64,000 nucleotides of DNA, from positions 62,001 through 126,000 of the forward strand of contig OZ017805.1 of the NCBI GenBank assembly GCA_963969395.1, written 5' to 3'. This DNA comes from Pseudoscleropodium purum. Lineage: Eukaryota; Streptophyta; Bryopsida; Hypnales; Brachytheciaceae. Below are positions 49,487 to 61,225 of this stretch, in pieces. Made by a program: the position numbers and the translations under genes. The stretch's first letter is position 1. Each line of letters opens with the position of its first letter. The notes beneath the pieces are model-generated. The model ran no database searches, was not told the origin of the DNA, and worked only from the letters and a program-made list of their open reading frames with translations.

Positions 49487-51410
49487 TATATACATACATA
49501 AAATATACTAGATAAATCAACATGAACAAATCAATGATTATATATTTCATAGATCTATTCTTCATCAATCAAATAAAAGTGCATGTGCAAATATAGACAA
49601 AAATGGTTTCTCCATTTGTTCCCAAAAAATAGATAAACAAATAGAGAAAAATATGAAGTGAATGTTACTTGGAGAATTGGAAAGAAAGAAATTGAAATAC
49701 TCAATTGCATTTTATTAAATTGGAAAATTGCATGTAGATGGCATGAATTAATCTTCATAGATGCTAAACTCATACGAGTTGCATTTCAACATTTATGATT
49801 TATGCAATTGATTGAATTGAAAGCTCTTGTAATTACATTTTCAAATTTTCGATTCAATCATTCAAATTTGCAAGAGTGATTTATGATAGATTTATAACTT
49901 TAAATGTGAAAGCATTGAATGCCTTTATGCGTTTGTTCATCAATATATTAATTTTAAATAAATAATATATATTTTTTATAACATATGCATAAACCATTAC
50001 ATTAAAAACAAAACAAAACTAAGAGTCAAGCCAAATAGGCTGGTCAAATGAAGAGAACAAGAGAACAAGAGCCCTACAAGACAGAAAACAAAGGAAAATA
50101 AAGAAAATATCAAAAGGATTCAATGGAAGGAACAAGATGCATTCTTGCAAGACCATAGAATACATAATGATTTCAAAATCCAAACACAAATATATTTTCT
50201 ATTTCAATGAGAGCCAAAAATGAACTACCCTGCTCTCAAAGATTGTACAATGTACACGTTATACAAAATGAACATATAACAGAAAGAGTAGAAGACATCG
50301 TTTATCATGATTGAAAACTGAAATGATTTTTTCTTTCTATGTAGAATATTTTATGAAATGTAACAATGTATTTAATTATCATAATAAATGGTAGAAATCT
50401 TTGTGCAATACATAGAAACATTTCATTCATGTGGAGTTTTTCATTTATTTAGGATTAAAATTGAAGTATTATACTCTACAAAGTACAAACCAAAAACAAT
50501 ACCATATACCTAAGTCCAAAAGTTTGCAATTGTTTTGTGAATTCATTTTGAAAACTCAAACAAAGAAATATTTTATAATCAATATCTTGTTCATTTGAAT
50601 CATTTCAAAATTCGAATTCCAAATTCAATTCCTATTTATAATAGAAATTATGTTTGTCAATTTTTTAGATCTTTAAACAATGAATCCTCTTTTTTAAAAT
50701 TTATATGTAAAAACATCTAAAATAAGAATATTGGAATTACCCTTCAAAATAAATATAGCACATGTATAAGTGTATAATGTATTCTACTCCACCAACTCAA
50801 GTAACGAATTTTTCTATGTTTTTAAGGAAAAATATAGCCATACATATTTGAAAGTTAAAACATTGATTCTTTTTCTTTGTTTTCAAATCTAATCAAAATT
50901 TCATTAAGAAATATGAAAGACTCGATGTTCATTTGAAGATCGTGATGCACTTTTAATGAGAAATCACAACCTTTCATTAAATATCATGAGGTTGAAATCC
51001 ATTAAACTGTTATTCTAATTATGTGTTGGGGCCTTTTTTAAAAATTTCATTTGCTTACAATGAAAATGGAATTGATTATTTCTGCAAAACATTTGATTTC
51101 CTAATGAACTTTGAAAAAATCCCCACCATCTTCAGATCTTCTCAAAACCTATTTAGAGGAATAATATCAGTAAATAATTCAAACATATTCAACTTAACCA
51201 CATTCCCCTCATTCGTAAAACAATTTAGGGGAGAAAAGAAAAGGTTTAGGGTAATTAGGGTATAGGGTTTAGGGTTTACATTTAAAAAAAATAAAAAATG
51301 ATAAATCAATTTTATTGATTCTCATTTAGTAGTGATTATTAGGCTGTTTTATTTTCGAAATGTTACCGCTCTTTTTGAATAATAATGGCCTCATAGGATG
51401 CACCAATGGA
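48990..51410. other. AT-rich central spacer of the 11.7-kb element
   Basis: No coding frame is supported. A TA microsatellite lies at 49446-49485. A telomere-type run (TAGGGTTTAGGGTTTA) occurs at 51262-51279. The spacer separates two divergently oriented ORFs with related N-termini, with a CpG-dense array on each side. Confidence 0.6.
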
Positions 51411-51414
51411 CAAT

Positions 51415-51610
51415 TGGGCGGACGCCGGCGGCGGTCAGTGTTTAAATGGAGCGTTCGGTATGTCCAAAGCGCGGACGGCGTCGGAAGGCGGACAGTGTGG
51501 ATAGTTTGGGCGGACGTGCCGATCGGATGGGGCGGTCGGTCGGACGGCGCGTCCGCTACCGAAGCGGACGTCGTCGGTCCGCGTGGCGGACGCGAGGTTC
51601 AGGGCAGGTC
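51415..51610. repeat. CpG-dense GGACG array upstream of the plus-strand ORF
   Basis: GGGCGGACG, GGCGTCGGAAGGCGGACAG and CGGACGTCGTCGG words cluster here, ending about 230 bases before the ATG at 51843. It mirrors the array in front of the divergent ORF, so both paralogous genes have the same type of upstream sequence. Confidence 0.8.
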
Positions 51611-51842
51611 CAACGGTGGATGGCTATAAGGATGGAGTGACTTTCATTTCTTCTCACTTCAATTCTCCTTCGGTGCCAAGTTGGATGTGCTACTATTGCT
51701 TTATGCGCTAGTTGCTCCTACAGGGTGGAGAGTTGGGGTCCTCTATCTTATGTTACTGTGTTGCGGTTGATGCCATCACTTTTGACTATCACGTGAGATT
51801 TTTTTATTCACTTCAATTGGTTATTGAATCCAATTGACAATC

Positions 51843-54800
51843 ATGAACGGCGAAGGTGATCGAAATATGGATGGGGTGACTCCGGGAAGCGAAGCCAAGA
51901 AAAAAAGCAAAGTGAAGGGGGCTACACATGACCTTCGGCTTGACATTTTAAATGACCCTACAATTAAAGCAGAGAGCGGGTGGGAAGATGAAGATGCGGA
52001 GTATTGGACATCAAAAATGTGCAGGACCTATGTTAAAATGTACCACATTGACAAGTTGTGGCCTCAGGAGTCGCACAAGAGTCATACACGGGATTTTTGT
52101 TGGAAACCATGGACTTGCAACAACAAACATTTTGTCCATCGATCTGAGGAGGTGTGGCGTGTTCTATTCGGAAACAAGCGCAAAAGTAAAGGCTATATTA
52201 ATTATAGCGTGGCGTGTATGGTTTACGCGGAACTTATATTAGAGCGCAAGATCGATTGGAGCATGTTTCCGACGACAACAGCTTGCCCACTTCTACTTGA
52301 AGCCAATCAAAAGGACATTCCCGACTTGTACAATTCAGAGGGAGAAATAGAAAAAGTATTAAAAAATACTATTGAGGTGAAAACGGATGGTGTGAAGAAA
52401 GCCTCAAATGTTGAAGAATTACGGTTTGTACAATCTCCAACAAAAGCAATCAATGAAAGCTCTTCGAAAAATGTGGGGAAAGATGTGGAGAAAGATGTAG
52501 AGGCGCAGGAGGGTGAAGTCTTTTCCACAGCTCCAACGCGTTTGACCTTTACACCAAATGTTGCGGCACAAACGCAAACGGAGTTTGTAAAAGAAGGCAA
52601 TGTTTGCACGGAACGCGGGGAAACTTCAAAAAGTAAAGTAGACGAAGTCTTGGCGGAGAAAGTGGCAAGGGCTAATGCTATAATTGATAGTCTGATAGCC
52701 AACAATTGTTTTGATAGTTTGGTCTACAAATCTCCGCCTGTGCATCAAGACGTTGAATCTAGTCCAGCATTAAGTTTAGAAGACAAAGTACAGACGCCTT
52801 GTGGACAAGGCGTCACGATTGATAATATATCCTCATTATGGAGTTCCAAGCGTAAAAGGCGGGTGGAGGAGTTTCTGTTTACAACGGCATTGTCAAGTCC
52901 TCTACATTGAACCTTGCAAGACATGTCTAATCCAAAACAATTGGAAAATCTTTTGAAGCTCTCGGTTCAGTTTGCTAACCTTCATGAAGAAATAGGCAGA
53001 TCGTCTAACCCCGATGATGGTGCTACTGCTATTCCAATTAGTCCACTTGCAGATCCAAAGAATGTTGGACATATACTTGATACAACTTTCAAGATGACGA
53101 TGTCAACTGAATTTTTAGCGCAAGTTGCTCCGACTTTTATGAATTTGGCCAAGGAGTTTTTTTTTCATGGCACCAGAGATATTGAAAGGTGCTATAGCAT
53201 TTCAGAATCTCACGAAGACTTTCGGACCACTTTTCGAAGAAAGAGATGTTCACATACTACAATTGACGGAATATGAGAAGAAAATTGCTGACCTTGGAGG
53301 AGTGGAAGCAAGGTGCAAAGTGTTGGAGTTGAAATTAAAGACTTCGGAGAGTGAGGTTGAACATTTAAATCAACAATCATCGAGGCAAATGGAGTAGTTG
53401 ATGAAGATGCGTAAACGGATTGCAGAATTACAAGGGACCTCCAAAAATCCAAGTGAGGTTGCAATCTCACCAGTGATTATACTCGGAGACAGTCAAGAGA
53501 CTCAAAAGAGTGAAGATAAGCTCTCTCTTCCTTTTGATAAGGCCGAAGCAAGCGACAACCCTGCCATTGTAAATGTACAAGAAAGTCACGATATGAACAT
53601 GTTAAAAGCGACACAACAACCATCGATGGAAAAGCTTTCATCCGTTTACGTGAATGCGGAGACGCAAACGGAGAGTTGTGACTTTGAAGAGTTGAAGCAT
53701 AAATTGGAGGAGGCAATTGAAGCAAAAGGAATCGTTGAATCCAAGTTGAATCGATTGCAATTGTGCTTGGATTTGAAGAAGTTTATGCCATCTAGCGGCT
53801 CGGAGTCTCGATGGTTAGTATGGGTACAAAGACTCCAAGACAGACCCTTTGTAGTATCTCGAGCAATGGCAGGTCTTCAAACATTGGCAATGGAGTCGAA
53901 TGAAAATTGCGATGCCATTCAAAGCTCTTTGAGTTGGTTCAAGACTATGTTTGACTAACATCCTTCTAACGGATATACGTAGATCACATGTTAGGGAGAC
54001 ATGGATGCCATGTTTGAGCGGTTAAACCACACAAAGAAGGACCAAGCTCCACCCATCAATTAGGCCTTGGAAGTAGAGGAAGGATGGGTCCCTTACAACA
54101 CACTTTCAGCACACATCAATGTGAAAGACAAGCGAGTGGTGCATGCTTGTGATCCAGCCTCTCCAATCTTGAATGGTTGTTGTAGCCTTTGCCAAAGCCT
54201 CTTCGGACCGGAAGGTGCGGTAACCATGGGCCAATTCTGGCACATTTTCCATGTCACTTGCATTGTGAAAGCATCACTCATTCGTTCGGTGTGTGCCAAG
54301 TGTCGTAGTCCATTGAGTGCTAGGTTCTACGAAATGTTTGGTATCTTGGAAGCTATGCCTCCAGACCACGAGTACAATCGTTGGAATCTTCCTCTTGATC
54401 AAGCGCCGTACAAATTTCAAAATTATCAACATTGGGGGAAGCCAATCCGGTGGAATGCAAATGACCAAAGGCATGATTTATACGAGGAATCTCAGCAACC
54501 ATTGGATTTGGATGTGTGGATGACTCACAATAGAGAGGTGGAATTGCGGGCTCGAGGAATCGTAGATGACGCGGCCCGTGAAATGTTTTGTCGCAACATG
54601 GGGGGACATTGGAGCTTGCAATACGAAAAGTTCTTTCGTTTTCCAGATAAAAAAGTGGAGAAAGGACCAGAAGACAGTTGGGTGGAGGTGAACCATGGAA
54701 AAGAGTTTGCTGAGCAGTATAAGGCATACGACCACACCCTCGTAGGTAGGGCCCTTCTATTGTCGAAGTTGGAAGAGGCTGCAAAAGTTCGTGCTGTCTA

Positions 54801-55242
54801 CGATACAAATGGACTAACAAGCACAGGACATTCATCTGTAGATGTAGCAGCAGCATTTGATAAGCGCATTGGCGATATTATAGGGCATTGGAAGGCTTTC
54901 CTATTGGATGGAGACTGCCTCACAGTATGGCAAGGGAAAGGAGATGATGAAGTTGTTCAAGCGATGGTAGATCGTGTGGAGAGCAACTTGAGAACCTTGA
55001 AAGCAGACGAAGTCGATTTATCACCAAAAAGAAAACAAAAAAGGAAGCATGAAGAAGACGATGACTTCTCTCCGGAAACCAAGAAACAATTTCATAAGGT
55101 GGACATCGAAGTTCAATCTGGAGGGCGAATAGTCCATCCAAGTCAACAACGGTCAACTCGTCAATCATCTGCTAAACTCCTCGGTACAGCAGATTTTCCT
55201 TTTGTTTTGGGAGAAGGTAGTGGTCCATCCGGTGGAAAGTAG
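51843..55242 (+). pseudogene. Long element ORF: shared N-terminal domain, coiled coil, RING-like segment
   Basis: The ATG at 51843 (MNGEGDRNMDG) opens a frame of about 1130 codons ending at 55242. Residues 30-140 match the minus-strand ORF (KMCRTYVKMYHIDKLW, then INYSVACMVYAELIL). A charged middle and a Glu/Lys/Gln coiled coil (YEKKIADLGG to KMRKRIAELQ) follow. The C-terminal third has CSLC…HIFHVTC…CAKC, spaced like a RING-H2 finger but with Phe where the third Cys should be, and it ends in a basic tail (SPKRKQKRKHEE). Interior stops are TGA 52908, TAG 53395, TAA 53956, TAG 53980, TAG 53992 and TAG 54061. One frameshift lies at a T9 run (53157-53165). Possibly several genes, but the persistent frame argues for one. 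Confidence 0.75.
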
Positions 55243-55534
55243 GATTTGAGGAGAATTTTGTTTTTTAAAAACAATGGTCCTTTCATTGTTTAAAAACAAA
55301 AAAGAATGTGAAAGATTTAGATCTTAAAAAGATCGTATAGGATTCAATAGTGATATTGGAACTATGTTTTCATGTATTTTGTTTATACATATATATTTAT
55401 ATATAAATATGCTATATTTTCATTTGCGTATAAAAATATTTTTATATGTACATCTTATTTTACGTGGATGCATTCATTTTTGATTGTGTAACATTCAAAT
55501 TACATAACAATATACAATTTTCTAATGACTAATG

Positions 55535-55700
55535 GCAATGCGAAGTCCGCCCCGTTTGGTCTGTACGCCCGACCGCCCCGCCCGTCTGCCTTCCGACGAC
55601 GGGAGGGATGCTGCGTCCGCTAGCTTCCATGCGTCCGGACGTCTGGACGTCCGAAAAACGGACGCTATTTTGAGGCGGACGTTGAGATTCGTCAACCCTG
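55535..55700. repeat. GTCCG-rich right terminal array of the 11.7-kb element
   Basis: Read inward from the right end: CAACGTCCGCCTCAAAATAG, then CGTCCGGACGCATGG and CGTCGTCGGAAGGCAGACGG. The first of these is nearly identical to the right end of the MITE at 37659-37934. Confidence 0.8.
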
Positions 55701-56289
55701 ACTACAATGATAGATCTCAGGTATCCAGAAGTGACAAGGGATAGTCTTTTTAGATGTAGTAAGATGGATTCCAAGTTTGGTAGACCTTTCAATGAGTGGG
55801 AGTTTCAGTTGGCGGTCGCTATTCTCCGAACATAATCGTTTCCAATTCTAAATCTACACTCCCACCACTCTTCAATATAATCGGATTACTGTTCCAGTAG
55901 TTCAAAGGCACCACGTGCAGCTCCTTTGTCCCAAATCTAACACCAACATAATAGTATTCCCTCAATCCGACCCACTTACTTGAAATCCGGATTCCTCTTC
56001 ATCCATCCTTTTGACATTTCAATCCTTCAACAAACAAACAAACACAATTCGTATACAGATGTTAGAGTTAGAATGTCCAACTAGTGGCTCAGATTATAGA
56101 AGGGAATGAAATACAATGGAATTATTACTAGGATGAAATGAGAGGGCAACAAACTTGCCAGCCCTTAAATAACCAAAACTAAAGTCAACACCCCAAAAGC
56201 CAAAAAGGCACCCTGGAAATCAAAGCAACCATACAATGAACACCCTAGGATATCCGGAAAGTTCACAGCCTACTATCCCTAGAAATTTG

Positions 56290-57077
56290 GAATCCAAACC
56301 TACGCTTGGAAAACCCGTTCAGGAATCTAAAAATAAAAATTCTAACTAATTGCCTACTATCTACCTACCCCACCGTGCCTTCTTCGTACTACTCCCATTC
56401 TAACTCCTTGGTATCTTCACCAAAACCTTTACCATTGTATTCTTCGTTGCCGACCGGGTCTGAGGCTTTTGTTGAATTTCCAGAGGTGAGTTCTTAGATT
56501 TCGTCTCTTTCTTAGATCCAATTTTAAACACATTGTCTTCCGGTTCTTTGATCTCTATAATCTTTGACTTCTTTGCCTCTTCTAAGTCACTTAGCTTGAT
56601 CTCTGTACGATCTCGCTTACAGGACTCTTGTCGCATATATGCAAAGTCTTCCAAATGAGACCAAGCCGGATTCTCTAAGACACCCACCCAATCATTGAAG
56701 TTCCCTTGAACCTTCAATCCTACTTGCTTGGTCTTTTCAACCATAACCGGTCCAAATGGTAGAAGAGTTGGGATAGGAAGTTCTTGCTATACTAAGATGG
56801 GTTCTTCTCTTGGCTCCCTCTCTAGCTTTGGTACCACCTGTCCTATTGAAATCTGCACTTGATCCACTTTTATCCCTACAACTAGATTCAAAATAGCCTT
56901 TAGTCCTTCTAGTTGTGGCTCAATTGGAATACTAGCAGCCAACCAAATTGGAGTTTGATAAGCCAGAGTACCTAAAGATATATCTCTTAGAACTTTTGGA
57001 AACTCTACTAGGTTTGGGGTCCTATTTAGATCCAAATGTCTTAGCAACTTGTGCATGTCCTTCAAGATAACTCCCAT
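56290..57077 (-). pseudogene. Decayed ORF of unknown family
   Basis: A single minus-strand frame starts MGVILKDMHKLLRHLDLNRT and passes LAASIPIEPQLEGLKAILNL, a TAG, FNDWVGVLENPAWSHLEDF and a Lys/Glu-rich stretch to KVLVKIPRS, a TAG, and NGSSTKKARW. Both stops fit lost Gln codons. Composition suggests a structural (gag-like) or nuclear protein, but no domain is recognised. Confidence 0.45.
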
Positions 57078-57309
57078 CTAAGCCTCAATATCCACCAAGA
57101 TCTGCACCATCTTGGATCCGATGTCCTGTTGTAGATTTGTATATTAGATAAAAACATATTATAGTATGCTATATTGAGTAGCTTCAAGGTGACGCCACTC
57201 TGACATCTATTTAAGAGGGTAGTTTGCCTTAGAACTTCATTACATTCGAGTAGTGGATTTTGTTTTCTACTTTAGAGTTAGAATGTCGAACTGGAGGGTT
57301 TTTTTTTAG

Positions 57310-57741
57310 TCTCAAGATGAAGAGCTTCAACCAGAGGCTGAAATCGAGCTTTCATTGTCATAGCTACCAGATCAACCCCTTTTGGTACGGGATCTTGCAT
57401 TGCCATTTAGGCATCCTCGAGATGAAGCTGAGCCTTCTAAACCGCCGAAGCAACCTCGCGTGGAGCGGTGATGGTACAATAATTTTGATACCAATGCTCG
57501 TCTTTTGATAAACTTGCTCCAAGTTAGGTGTGTTGAGTTAGGCACTCGGGAAGTGACTTTTGAAGCGAGTTATGAGGGCAAAAACATCGATCATTATTAT
57601 TGTATGGTTCTGCTGGTGGAGGGTAGTCGTGGCCACCAACGTTGGTTGGAAGGTCTAGTCAACCCATTGATGAAGTCCGAGCATACAAATTACGTTGCTG
57701 CCACCATCAAACGCATTCTCAACTTTCTGCAGATGAAGTGA
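57310..57741 (+). pseudogene. Short decayed ORF of unknown family
   Basis: A plus frame from about 57310 contains DEELQPEAEIELSLS, LPDQPLLVRDLALPF and, from 57505, LQVRCVELGTREVTFEASYE through AATIKRILNFLQMK to a TGA at 57739-57741. Two stops interrupt it. It is divergent from the minus-strand ORF at 56.3-57.1 kb. No family is recognised. Confidence 0.4.
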
Positions 57742-58249
57742 AGCTGTGATTGGAACTCTAGTTTTTTATCTCTAGTGAGCAATTATTAAATGTTAGTTAC
57801 TAATTTTATACTTTGAGTATTTTATTAAAATCACAATGTGTGATTATAAACATTTAATGAGAAGTTAGTGATTAAAAGTTAGCTAGGGTTTTAGAGTAAA
57901 GGGAGAGTGTGAATGGGGATTTAGTTTGGCATCTTAGGTGGGGTCTTAGTAGGGGCATGGGCTGATGTGCCCCACCCCTCACTTGAGATTGGGAGGAAAA
58001 GAGGGAAAAGATGCTTAGTTAGTGTGTGGAAGAAGAGAGAAGTGTAGGTGTGTAGAGGTGTCTTGAAACCGAATTTCGGAGGGAGATATCTCGATATGTA
58101 TGAGCTCTTTTGAAATAAAAATAGGTGAGTTTGTTCCTTGTGAAATTAGCTTTCCAAAATGAGTTTGCAAGTTTGATTTGAAGGATTATTGAAGGAGTTG
58201 TGATAGTTTGAAGGTAGGAAGTTTGCGGTTACCCAATTAAGAGGAGCCA

Positions 58250-58720
58250 AGACTTTCGAGGCTTTTGATGTCTGGACAGTAGCTTGGAATGAGCTCAAAT
58301 TTGGAGGAATATTATTGTATTTTGTTAGCTTTCTATAGACATATTACACTTCACAATTGGAATATTTTTGAGTGAGAAATGGAGATTCAAAGGTAGAAAG
58401 GTTTGTTGTCTTAAGGAAGGAAGGCTAAGGCTTGCTTTGTTCATAATTTCTGGACAGTAGTTTATAATGAGCTCAAATTTGGAGGAGTATTAGTGTATTT
58501 TTTTAGCTTTCTAGAGACTTATTATACTTCACAATTGGAGTATTTTTGAGCGAGATATGGAGATCCAAAGGTGAAGAGGTCCGTTGCCTTTAAAAAAGAA
58601 AGGCCAAGACTTGTTTGTCCATAATGTTTAGATAATAGCTTAGAATGAGTTCAAATTTGGAGGAGTTTTAGTGTATTTTGTTAGATTTTCAGAGAGCTAA
58701 GATACTTAATATTTGAAGTT
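58250..58720. repeat. Tandem repeat, 178-bp unit, about 2.6 copies
   Basis: Units start near 58274, 58452 and 58630 and share ATGAGYTCAAATTTGGAGGA, TTAGTGTATTTT and CACAATTGGARTATTTTTGA. The flanking sequence (57.8-59.3 kb) is non-coding. Confidence 0.8.
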
Positions 58721-59387
58721 GTGAAACCTATGTAGTGTTAGTTTGAAGTTTAGAAGTAGTTTGGGGTTAGTTTTCAATTTTCTTGTTGTGTTTTTGAACA
58801 CTTCAAGAATACAAGACATAGAGGAATGAAGAAATGAAGGAGTGAAGATCTTTGGAACCCTCTTGTGTGTTGTGGTTTGTGGCTCGATTTGTTTTATTTG
58901 TTATTTCCAGCCGGTTTTGGAGGCTAGTTGTTTTTCCTTTCTGCATTGTAAACTTGTTGCAGGCTCTGTGGGTATCAAAGAGTAGCCCCATTTTGTGTTT
59001 GTGGTGACGAAGTGGAATTGATCACTCACATGGTCATATTTTGTTGTTTCCACCGGTGAGGCACGATTGCTGGTCACCGTGGGTTTGAAGTTTAAGAGTC
59101 CATCATCCAGACGGCATCTCGTGTTATGCTATCCCGTTTTACCCGTCCGAGGCCTATGGTTTCTTATCACGTATCTGATCAAATCCTTACCCATTTAGAG
59201 CCAACACTGGATATATCAGAGGAAGATTGAAGATTGAAGACCGAAGATTGAAGACCTGAAGATTGTTTGAAGTCCCTGGTTAACTAATTCTAGTTGCAGC
59301 CAGATACCTTGTGTATTCCCAAAGCGCATTCATCTCAACCCGACACTGGTTTCGTGGCCTCTTTTTTTCATCCAATCATCGTACAAA

Positions 59388-59660
59388 TTGGATCTGATCG
59401 CCATGTGCTTTAGCATCTTGATTCGTTCCTTTAGATCGTGGACAAGTCAAAGGGCATTGTCTAACTCAAACTCCAACCCAAAGAATCCGAATTGTGTCCT
59501 TATTCAATACTTCCATCCAACATCAAGGAATCCAGATGTTCAAGATGTCTACACCAGATGGGCTAGCAAAAGAGGTCTATATTGGAGGATTGATGAAACT
59601 AAACCTCTAGTTTGGCAACACATGAATGCTATTATGATAGTGCGGAAGTCAAGGATCTAG
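59388..59660 (+). pseudogene. Short open frame, possibly a decayed coding fragment
   Basis: The plus frame reads through FHPTSRNPDVQDVYTRWASK and ETKPLVWQHMNA to a stop at 59658. Codon composition looks coding, but there is no family match and nothing continues on either side. Confidence 0.25.
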
Positions 59661-60599
59661 ATAGACACTATGGAGTGGATTATCAAGATCCCTATTATAC
59701 AAATTGAAGTCGTCAACCAAAGTTTGACTTTATATAATTGAGAAGCCATATCCACATATGTGTATATAAGGCATGTTTTGTTTTATATTTAAAATCTTTG
59801 TATTATGTGTAATGGATGAATTTTATAGATTGCAATAGATGGTATAGGTCTAAATTTTGTTGGTTTGAATTTATTGTTTGGTATTGCTTGCATGTTTTGA
59901 AATATATGTCTTATTTTTACAAAACAAGAATACTCAATTTCAATTTTAATATATTTATTTTATGTACTTTTGAGTTTAATTTTTCCTATTTTTTCCATCA
60001 TCTTATATTATTTTCTAAAAGCACTTATGTCATAATATCTATAACCATTAAAATTGAAAGTGTACGCAATTGAAAAAAATAGGTAGTAGGTATATCCACT
60101 TTGTTTCTGATAACCGTATTAAGCACTTGTCACATTCTAGATAGGAGGTTGGTTGGTTGTTACAACTTTCTTGGCTGCTTGTAGAAGTTATTAGGCAACA
60201 CCAAGTCATGCATGTCTTTCAACCACTCATACAAATTCAACGGGAATCGAATTGAGACCATTTGAATGAGATAAACAACCCTTTACAACCAATCATAGAA
60301 CTCATGACTTAGTGTTTAGAATGGCATGATCTTATGTATATTAATGAAAACATTGATACTTTGATTTCCAATTCATGTTGATTAAGGACTTTGTATATTA
60401 CTACACTCTCATTTTAATGGAAATTGCACTCAAAAACTAATAATTCTAGTATTTGTCAACCTAAATAATCTATAGAAAATTCATTTGTATTGGTATCAAA
60501 ATCAACAATATTATTTTGGAAGTATCCAAAACTCCTAAAATTTTGAATATAATATTGACGGAGAAGGAGAAAAAGAGATGTTGAAATGCAAGGAACTTA

Positions 60600-60965
60600 A
60601 GGAGTTCATGAATCACTTTTAATATTTGAGCAATACAAACATACGGAATGTGATCTCTTCATTTCGTTCAAACAATTGAAGAGGGATCAACGACAACATT
60701 ATGACTATAAAAAAGGAGTCAAATTTTTAAATTTTTACACGATAGTGTCTTCTCGGACAAGGCAAAAAGAAGGTATATATTTTCAAGATTCTCATAGAAA
60801 GTCTTGAAAATAAAGTGGACCTTGTGAGGGACATGCAACTAGGTGATCTTCAAAATGGTTGGATGATGTTTGACCACGTCAAATATGTGAATAGGTAGAC
60901 CATAATGGCTCGCTATATATATGATCCTCAATACAAGAAGGTTATAAGACCTTATTCATTATAAA
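60600..60965 (+). pseudogene. Decayed transposase-like fragment
   Basis: One plus frame carries ECDLFISFKQLKRDQRQHYD and a second continues ENKVDLVRDMQLGDLQNGWM, MFDHVKYVNR, stop, TIMARYIYDPQYKKVIRPYS. The stop (TAG) fits a lost Gln. Short acidic/aromatic blocks of this kind occur in large plant transposon proteins; that is an impression, not a match. It may be a downstream part of the same kind of protein as gene W at 17.7 kb. Confidence 0.35.
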
Positions 60966-61225
60966 CATCATATTCATAACTTTGGGAGATTTCTAAAGAA
61001 ATGGGAGTTCTAGAAACTACTCTAAAGCGTGGAATTCAAAGAATTCTCTATTAACAATTACCTAAAAGCATTGTAATAACAAAGAAGCTACGTATTTAAA
61101 TGCAAAATACAAAAATTGTAAGGAATGAGTCCAAAATCTTTACAAATTTTTTTCAATATTCATCAAATATATACAAATTGGATGTATACACTAAATTCTA
61201 CTGGCAATATAGTACATAGTGCTCA

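Larger units (their letters stand above)
43986..55700. mobile_element. 11.7-kb gene-carrying DNA transposon, hAT-like ends and target duplication
   Basis: The left end is CAGGGTTGACACGACGTCCG and the right end is the inverted CAGGGTTGACGAATCTCAAC. The 8-bp repeat ACTACAAT is perfect on both sides (43978-43985 and 55701-55708). GTCCG-rich arrays lie just inside both ends. Between them are three decayed ORFs: a kinase (minus), a Gly/Tyr/Ser-tailed protein (minus) and a long coiled-coil/RING-like protein (plus). The CAGGG start and 8-bp duplication fit the hAT superfamily, but P- or Zisupton-type elements also make 8-bp duplications and no transposase domain was recognised. It inserted 158 bp upstream of the gene X copy 2 start. 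Confidence 0.93.

Noticed and set aside
44527..55242. A variant genetic code with TAR read as Gln
   Set aside because: It would explain most TAG/TAA stops, but TGA also interrupts the kinase domain, and a TAG replaces a Trp in the phosphatase-like copy 1. C-to-T (and G-to-A) decay explains all of these together.
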